From contig NZ_JH164926.1 of the NCBI RefSeq assembly GCF_000226875.1, positions 1,478,846 through 1,486,541 of the forward strand: a DNA stretch of 7,696 nt, given 5' to 3'. The notes below the pieces were generated by a model, which was not told the origin of the DNA, searched no databases, and worked only from the letters and a program-made list of their open reading frames with translations. The stretch's first letter is position 1; every line of letters starts with the position of its first letter. This DNA comes from Neisseria shayeganii 871 (GTDB taxonomy: Bacteria > Pseudomonadota > Gammaproteobacteria > Burkholderiales > Neisseriaceae). Below are positions 5,394-7,696 of the stretch, in pieces. The position numbers and the translations under genes were made by a program.

Positions 5394-5604
5394 GGTTCAG
5401 CTCCTTCAGTTCGCCGGCGTCCAATACCTGCAGTTTCTGTTCCACTTCGGCCAACTTGCTTTGGCAGAATTTCACCAATTCGCTGCCTTCCTGATAGGCC
5501 GCCAGCGCTTCTTCCAAAGGCATTTCGCTGTTTTGCATGGCTTGGGTCAGGGCTTCGAGGCGGGCCATAGCGTCTTCGAAACTTTTGGGGGATTTTTTCG
5601 ACAT
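5377..5604 (-). CDS. xseB: Exodeoxyribonuclease VII small subunit
   Basis: XseB is the small subunit of exonuclease VII, which with XseA degrades single-stranded DNA to short acid-soluble oligonucleotides in the cytoplasm. The 75-residue protein shows the family core: SFEDAMARLEALTQAMQ, then the LEEALAAYQEGSELVKFC helix, and a QSKLAEVEQKLQVL coiled-coil-like end. Length is typical (E. coli 80). It starts at the ATG at 5604; no strong ribosome binding site precedes it. It overlaps ispA by 17 bases, the common xseB-ispA arrangement. The HAD gene ends 73 bases upstream on the same strand, and that gap holds a DUS and a hairpin. xseA is not in the window. Confidence 0.93.
   Translation of the reverse strand: MSKKSPKSFEDAMARLEALTQAMQNSEMPLEEALAAYQEGSELVKFCQSKLAEVEQKLQVLDAGELKELNLEPSE
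5401..5406 (-). promoter_or_regulatory. Internal ribosome binding site for ispA
   Basis: AAGGAG on the minus strand within the last codons of xseB lies 7 bases upstream of the TTG at 5393. It is the evidence that decides the unusual ispA start codon. Confidence 0.75.
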
Positions 5605-5627
5605 GGTGGGCTTTCGTGAGGGCGGGT

Positions 5628-5639
5628 TTCAGGTAGCCT
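5628..5639 (-). repeat. DNA uptake sequence, exact, in the leader of xseB
   Basis: TTCAGGTAGCCT on the plus strand, 23 bases upstream of the xseB start codon. Unlike the copies at 12-23 and 3467-3478 it has no paired DUS arm. Confidence 0.85.
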
Positions 5640-5658
5640 GCGGAGCGGCAGCCTCCGC
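5640..5658 (-). terminator. Hairpin between the HAD gene and xseB
   Basis: GCGGAG (5640-5645) and CTCCGC (5653-5658) form a 6-bp stem with a 7-base loop, 19 bases past the HAD stop and directly adjoining the DUS. There is no T-run, so it may only attenuate read-through into xseB-ispA. Confidence 0.35.
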
Positions 5659-5677
5659 CCGAATGATGGGGTTTGTT

Positions 5678-6370
5678 TTAAGGTGCGGATTGTGGCAGAG
5701 ATTGGTCGGGTTGGCTATGGGCGGCCAGCCGGCGGGCACAGCCGCGCAGGGCGGCCATGTCGGCGGCCACGACATCGGTAAACGGCAGCGGGGCGGCGGT
5801 GCTGCCGTACCAAACCGTCCGCATGCCCAGTGCTTTGGCTGCGTGCAGATTGGCGGCGCTGTCGTCCACCATGATGCATTGTTGGGGCGGTACGTCTAAG
5901 GCGGTGCAGACCTGCAGATAGGCCTGCGGATCGGGCTTGTAGCAGTAGCCGACATTGTCGGTGCCGAACAGGGCGGTGAAGTGATGCGTCAGTTCCATGG
6001 CCTCCATGAGGGCGCGCACATAAAACGACGGGCCGTTGGAAAACACGGCTTTGCGTCCGGGCAGGGCGGCCAGCGCGACGGCGGTGCCGACCATTGGCTG
6101 CAACACGGTCAACAGCTCGGGTAGCGGGTGGCTGTATTGCAGAAAGGCGTCGATGCTGATGTGCGGATGGTGCCGCTGCAGGCCAGCCAGCGTGGCGCCG
6201 TAGCGGTGCCAATAATCTTCGCGCAAATGGGAAGCGGCGGCTTCGTCAATTCCTAATGCTTGCGCCATAAATTCGGTCATGCGGCGGTTGATGCGGTAGA
6301 AAATACCGGCATCGGCGTGGTGCAGGGTGTTGTCGAGATCGAACAGCCACATGGGTTCGGCAAGCGGCAT
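5678..6370 (-). CDS. Pyrimidine 5'-nucleotidase, HAD superfamily
   Basis: This is a HAD-family phosphohydrolase of the pyrimidine 5'-nucleotidase group, expected to dephosphorylate pyrimidine nucleoside monophosphates in salvage or house-cleaning. All four HAD motifs are present (230-residue numbering): FDLDNTLHHADAGIF with nucleophile Asp11 and Asp13, FSNGP with Ser111, KPDPQAY with Lys145, and MVDDSAANL with Asp169/170. The cap is inserted after motif I (subclass I). I chose the ATG at 6370. The frame also has an ATG at 6391, but that would translate the DUS as LSGSL and would sit about at the transcription start predicted from the TATAAT at 6399-6404. Homologues begin a few residues before the DLDNT motif, which fits 6370. 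No clear ribosome binding site precedes it; the only AGG lies 10 bases upstream, inside the DUS palindrome. The exact nucleotide substrate is inferred from the family. Confidence 0.85.
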   Translation of the reverse strand: MPLAEPMWLFDLDNTLHHADAGIFYRINRRMTEFMAQALGIDEAAASHLREDYWHRYGATLAGLQRHHPHISIDAFLQYSHPLPELLTVLQPMVGTAVALAALPGRKAVFSNGPSFYVRALMEAMELTHHFTALFGTDNVGYCYKPDPQAYLQVCTALDVPPQQCIMVDDSAANLHAAKALGMRTVWYGSTAAPLPFTDVVAADMAALRGCARRLAAHSQPDQSLPQSAP

Positions 6371-6374
6371 CTTC

Positions 6375-6386
6375 AGGCTACCTGAA
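6375..6386 (+). repeat. DNA uptake sequence, exact, in the leader of the HAD gene
   Basis: AGGCTACCTGAA extended to the palindrome TTCAGGCTACCTGAA (6372-6386). It ends one base before the chosen start codon and so fills most of the predicted 22-base leader. Confidence 0.85.
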
Positions 6387-6398
6387 AGCAAAGGGGCG

Positions 6399-6404
6399 AT
6401 TATA
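6399..6404 (-). promoter_or_regulatory. -10 box of the HAD nucleotidase gene
   Basis: A perfect TATAAT on the minus strand. Initiation would fall near 6392, giving a leader of about 22 bases to the ATG at 6370. No good -35 hexamer stands at 16-18 bases; TGTACC at 18 matches three of six positions. This supports the shorter reading of the HAD gene. Confidence 0.5.
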
Positions 6405-6521
6405 GTGGCGCGGGCGCAAACGGGTACAGCTTTGCCGCAATGTCTTTGCGGTTTGGGCCGCCTGATTCGGTATGGGGCGGCGGTCGGTAATCACAGGCGG
6501 TCTAATCCGCAGAAGCGGGCT

Positions 6522-6533
6522 TTCAGGTAGCCT
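6522..6533 (-). repeat. DNA uptake sequence, exact, upstream of fba
   Basis: TTCAGGTAGCCT within the 17-base palindrome TTTCAGGTAGCCTGAAA (6521-6537). Its right end supplies the probable -35 hexamer of the fba promoter. Confidence 0.85.
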
Positions 6534-6561
6534 GAAACAGCGGCGGCAAAACTGCTATAAT
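6532..6561 (+). promoter_or_regulatory. Probable sigma-70 promoter of fba, extended -10
   Basis: TGCTATAAT at 6553-6561 is a perfect extended -10 element. CTGAAA at 6532-6537 matches four of six -35 positions with an 18-base spacer and belongs to the DUS palindrome. Initiation would fall near 6568, giving a leader of about 30 bases. An extended -10 can work with a weak -35, so this is the best promoter candidate in the window. Confidence 0.65.
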
Positions 6562-6586
6562 CGCTGCCGATTTTGACCGGATTTTT

Positions 6587-6591
6587 AGGAG
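6587..6591 (+). promoter_or_regulatory. Ribosome binding site of fba
   Basis: AGGAG, within TAGGAGAA, 7 bases before the ATG at 6599. It fixes the fba start and suits a highly expressed gene. Confidence 0.8.
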
Positions 6592-6598
6592 AACCCTC

Positions 6599-7663
6599 AT
6601 GGCTCTTGTTTCTTTGCGCCAACTGCTGGACCACGCCGCCGAGCACAGCTACGGCCTGCCCGCTTTCAATGTGAACAATCTGGAGCAGATGCGTGCCATC
6701 ATGGAGGCCGCAGACGAAGTGAACGCCCCCGTGATCGTGCAGGCTTCGGCCGGCGCGCGCAAATACGCCGGCGCGCCGTTTTTGCGCCATCTGATTTTGG
6801 CGGCGGTGGAAGAATTTCCGCATATTCCGGTGGTGATGCACCAAGACCACGGCACCTCGCCCGACGTGTGCCAGCGCTCCATCCAGCTCGGTTTTTCTTC
6901 GGTGATGATGGACGGCTCGCTCAAAAGCGACGGCAAAACCCCGGCCGATTACGACTACAACGTGGACGTAACCCGCACCGTGGTCAATTTCGCCCATGCC
7001 TGCGGCGTGTCGGTGGAAGGCGAAATCGGCTGTCTGGGCAATCTGGAAACCGGTGATGCCGGCGAAGAAGACGGCATCGGCGCCGATGTGAAACTCTCGC
7101 ACGACCAAATGCTCACCAGCGTGGAAGAAGCCGCCAGTTTTGTGAAAGACACCGGCGTGGATGCGCTGGCCATTGCCATCGGCACCAGCCATGGCGCCTA
7201 CAAATTCAGCCGCAAGCCCACCGGCGATGTGTTGCGCATCGACCGCATCAAAGAAATCCACGCCGCCCTGCCCAACACCCATCTGGTGATGCACGGTTCC
7301 AGCTCGGTGCCGCAAGACTGGCTGGCAGTGATCAACGAATACGGTGGCAACATCGGCGAAACCTACGGCGTGCCGGTGGAAGAAATCGTGGAAGGCATCA
7401 AGCACGGCGTGCGCAAAGTCAACATCGACACCGATTTGCGCCTCGCCTCCACCGGCGCCATCCGCCGTTATCTAGCGCAGCATCCGGCCGAATTCGACCC
7501 GCGCAAATACCTGGCCGAAAGCGTGAAAGCGATGAAACAAATTTGTTTGGACCGCTACCGCGCCTTCGGCTGCGAAGGTCAGGCCGGCAAAATCAAACCG
7601 GTATCGCTGGAAAAAATGGCCGAGCGTTATGCCAAAGGCGAGCTGGCGCAGATTGTGAAATAA
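6599..7663 (+). CDS. fba: Class II fructose-1,6-bisphosphate aldolase
   Basis: Zinc-dependent aldolase that interconverts fructose 1,6-bisphosphate with dihydroxyacetone phosphate and glyceraldehyde 3-phosphate in glycolysis and gluconeogenesis. The 354-residue length equals that usual for the neisserial enzyme. Visible sites are GLPAFNVNN at 19-27, HQDHG at 81-85 (catalytic Asp83, zinc ligand His84), VEGEIGCLG at 139-147, AIGTSHGAYKF at 194-204 (His198), VMHGSSSVP at 230-238 (zinc ligand His232), GGNIGETYGVP at 249-259 and VRKVNIDTDLRLA at 271-283 for substrate phosphate binding. The long form with this C-terminus marks the class IIB type. Start, ribosome binding site and promoter agree. It is divergent from the HAD gene and stands alone on the plus strand. 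In meningococci this enzyme has also been reported at the cell surface with a role in adhesion; nothing here (no signal peptide) explains export. Confidence 0.97.
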   Translation: MALVSLRQLLDHAAEHSYGLPAFNVNNLEQMRAIMEAADEVNAPVIVQASAGARKYAGAPFLRHLILAAVEEFPHIPVVMHQDHGTSPDVCQRSIQLGFSSVMMDGSLKSDGKTPADYDYNVDVTRTVVNFAHACGVSVEGEIGCLGNLETGDAGEEDGIGADVKLSHDQMLTSVEEAASFVKDTGVDALAIAIGTSHGAYKFSRKPTGDVLRIDRIKEIHAALPNTHLVMHGSSSVPQDWLAVINEYGGNIGETYGVPVEEIVEGIKHGVRKVNIDTDLRLASTGAIRRYLAQHPAEFDPRKYLAESVKAMKQICLDRYRAFGCEGQAGKIKPVSLEKMAERYAKGELAQIVK

Positions 7664-7689
7664 TGCTGGCTGGGCTCTGATTGCCAAAC

Positions 7690-7696
7690 AGGCTAC
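7690..7696 (+). repeat. Uptake sequence cut by the window end
   Basis: AGGCTAC, the first 7 bases of the 12-base DUS, begins 26 bases past the fba stop codon. By analogy with uvrD and trmO it is probably the left arm of a paired-DUS terminator of fba. Confidence 0.5.

Noticed and set aside
6401..6408. TATAGTGG, the first bases of a Correia-element end
   Set aside because: Only 8 bases match and the sequence then diverges; no partner inverted repeat nearby. It is explained by the complement of the -10 box.
6491..7405. Minus-strand open frame of 304 codons opposite fba
   Set aside because: Antisense shadow rich in His and Phe, typical of the complement of a GC-biased gene; fba on the plus strand has all its catalytic motifs.
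1..7696. CRISPR array, phase-variable simple repeat tract, tRNA or rRNA gene
   Set aside because: No evenly spaced repeats, no long homopolymer or tetranucleotide run near a start codon, and no cloverleaf or rRNA-like segment was seen on reading both strands. The only dispersed repeats are the DUS and the MITE pair.

Overview
The window looks like ordinary chromosome from a Neisseriaceae bacterium, most likely Eikenella or a close relative. The main evidence is the 12-mer AGGCTACCTGAA, which I recognise as the Eikenella-type dialect of the neisserial DNA uptake sequence (DUS). It occurs five times exactly (12-23, 3467-3478, 5628-5639, 6375-6386, 6522-6533) and twice with only its first base changed (1424-1435, 3438-3449). 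A cut copy lies at each window edge. The GC-rich coding sequence and the neisserial or beta-proteobacterial look of every protein agree with this. The meningococcal/gonococcal 12-mer ATGCCGTCTGAA was not seen.

Layout: six of the seven recognised genes lie on the minus strand. Read in their direction of transcription from the right, they are: a HAD-family pyrimidine 5'-nucleotidase (6370 to 5678), xseB (exonuclease VII small subunit) and ispA (farnesyl diphosphate synthase) overlapping as a translationally linked pair, trmO (tRNA m6t6A37 methyltransferase), cobB (NAD-dependent sirtuin deacylase) and uvrD (repair helicase, ending at 54). fba (class II fructose-bisphosphate aldolase) is read divergently on the plus strand from 6599. 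The HAD gene and fba share a 228-base intergenic region with a TATAAT-type -10 box facing each way.

The non-coding parts hold the accessory signal. Between trmO and cobB sits a compact 144-bp element with perfect 21-bp terminal inverted repeats and a possible 5-bp target duplication. It has no transposase, so I call it a MITE-like element. A diverged copy in the opposite orientation lies on the other side of trmO, between trmO and ispA, next to a 27-codon small ORF with a near-ideal ribosome binding site. DUS copies are reused as terminator arms (ends of uvrD and trmO), as the stop codon and last codons of trmO, as the whole leader of the HAD gene, and as the likely -35 region of fba.

Functionally the genes are unrelated housekeeping genes (DNA repair, protein deacylation, tRNA modification, isoprenoid synthesis, nucleotide salvage, glycolysis/gluconeogenesis). 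I see no CRISPR array, defence system, toxin-antitoxin pair, prophage, tRNA or rRNA, and nothing that amounts to a new multi-gene system. The points most worth checking are the MITE pair around trmO, the unusual CobB (Asp to Asn in the NAD-pocket motif, no zinc cysteines), the small ORF upstream of trmO, and the DUS-gene overlaps.
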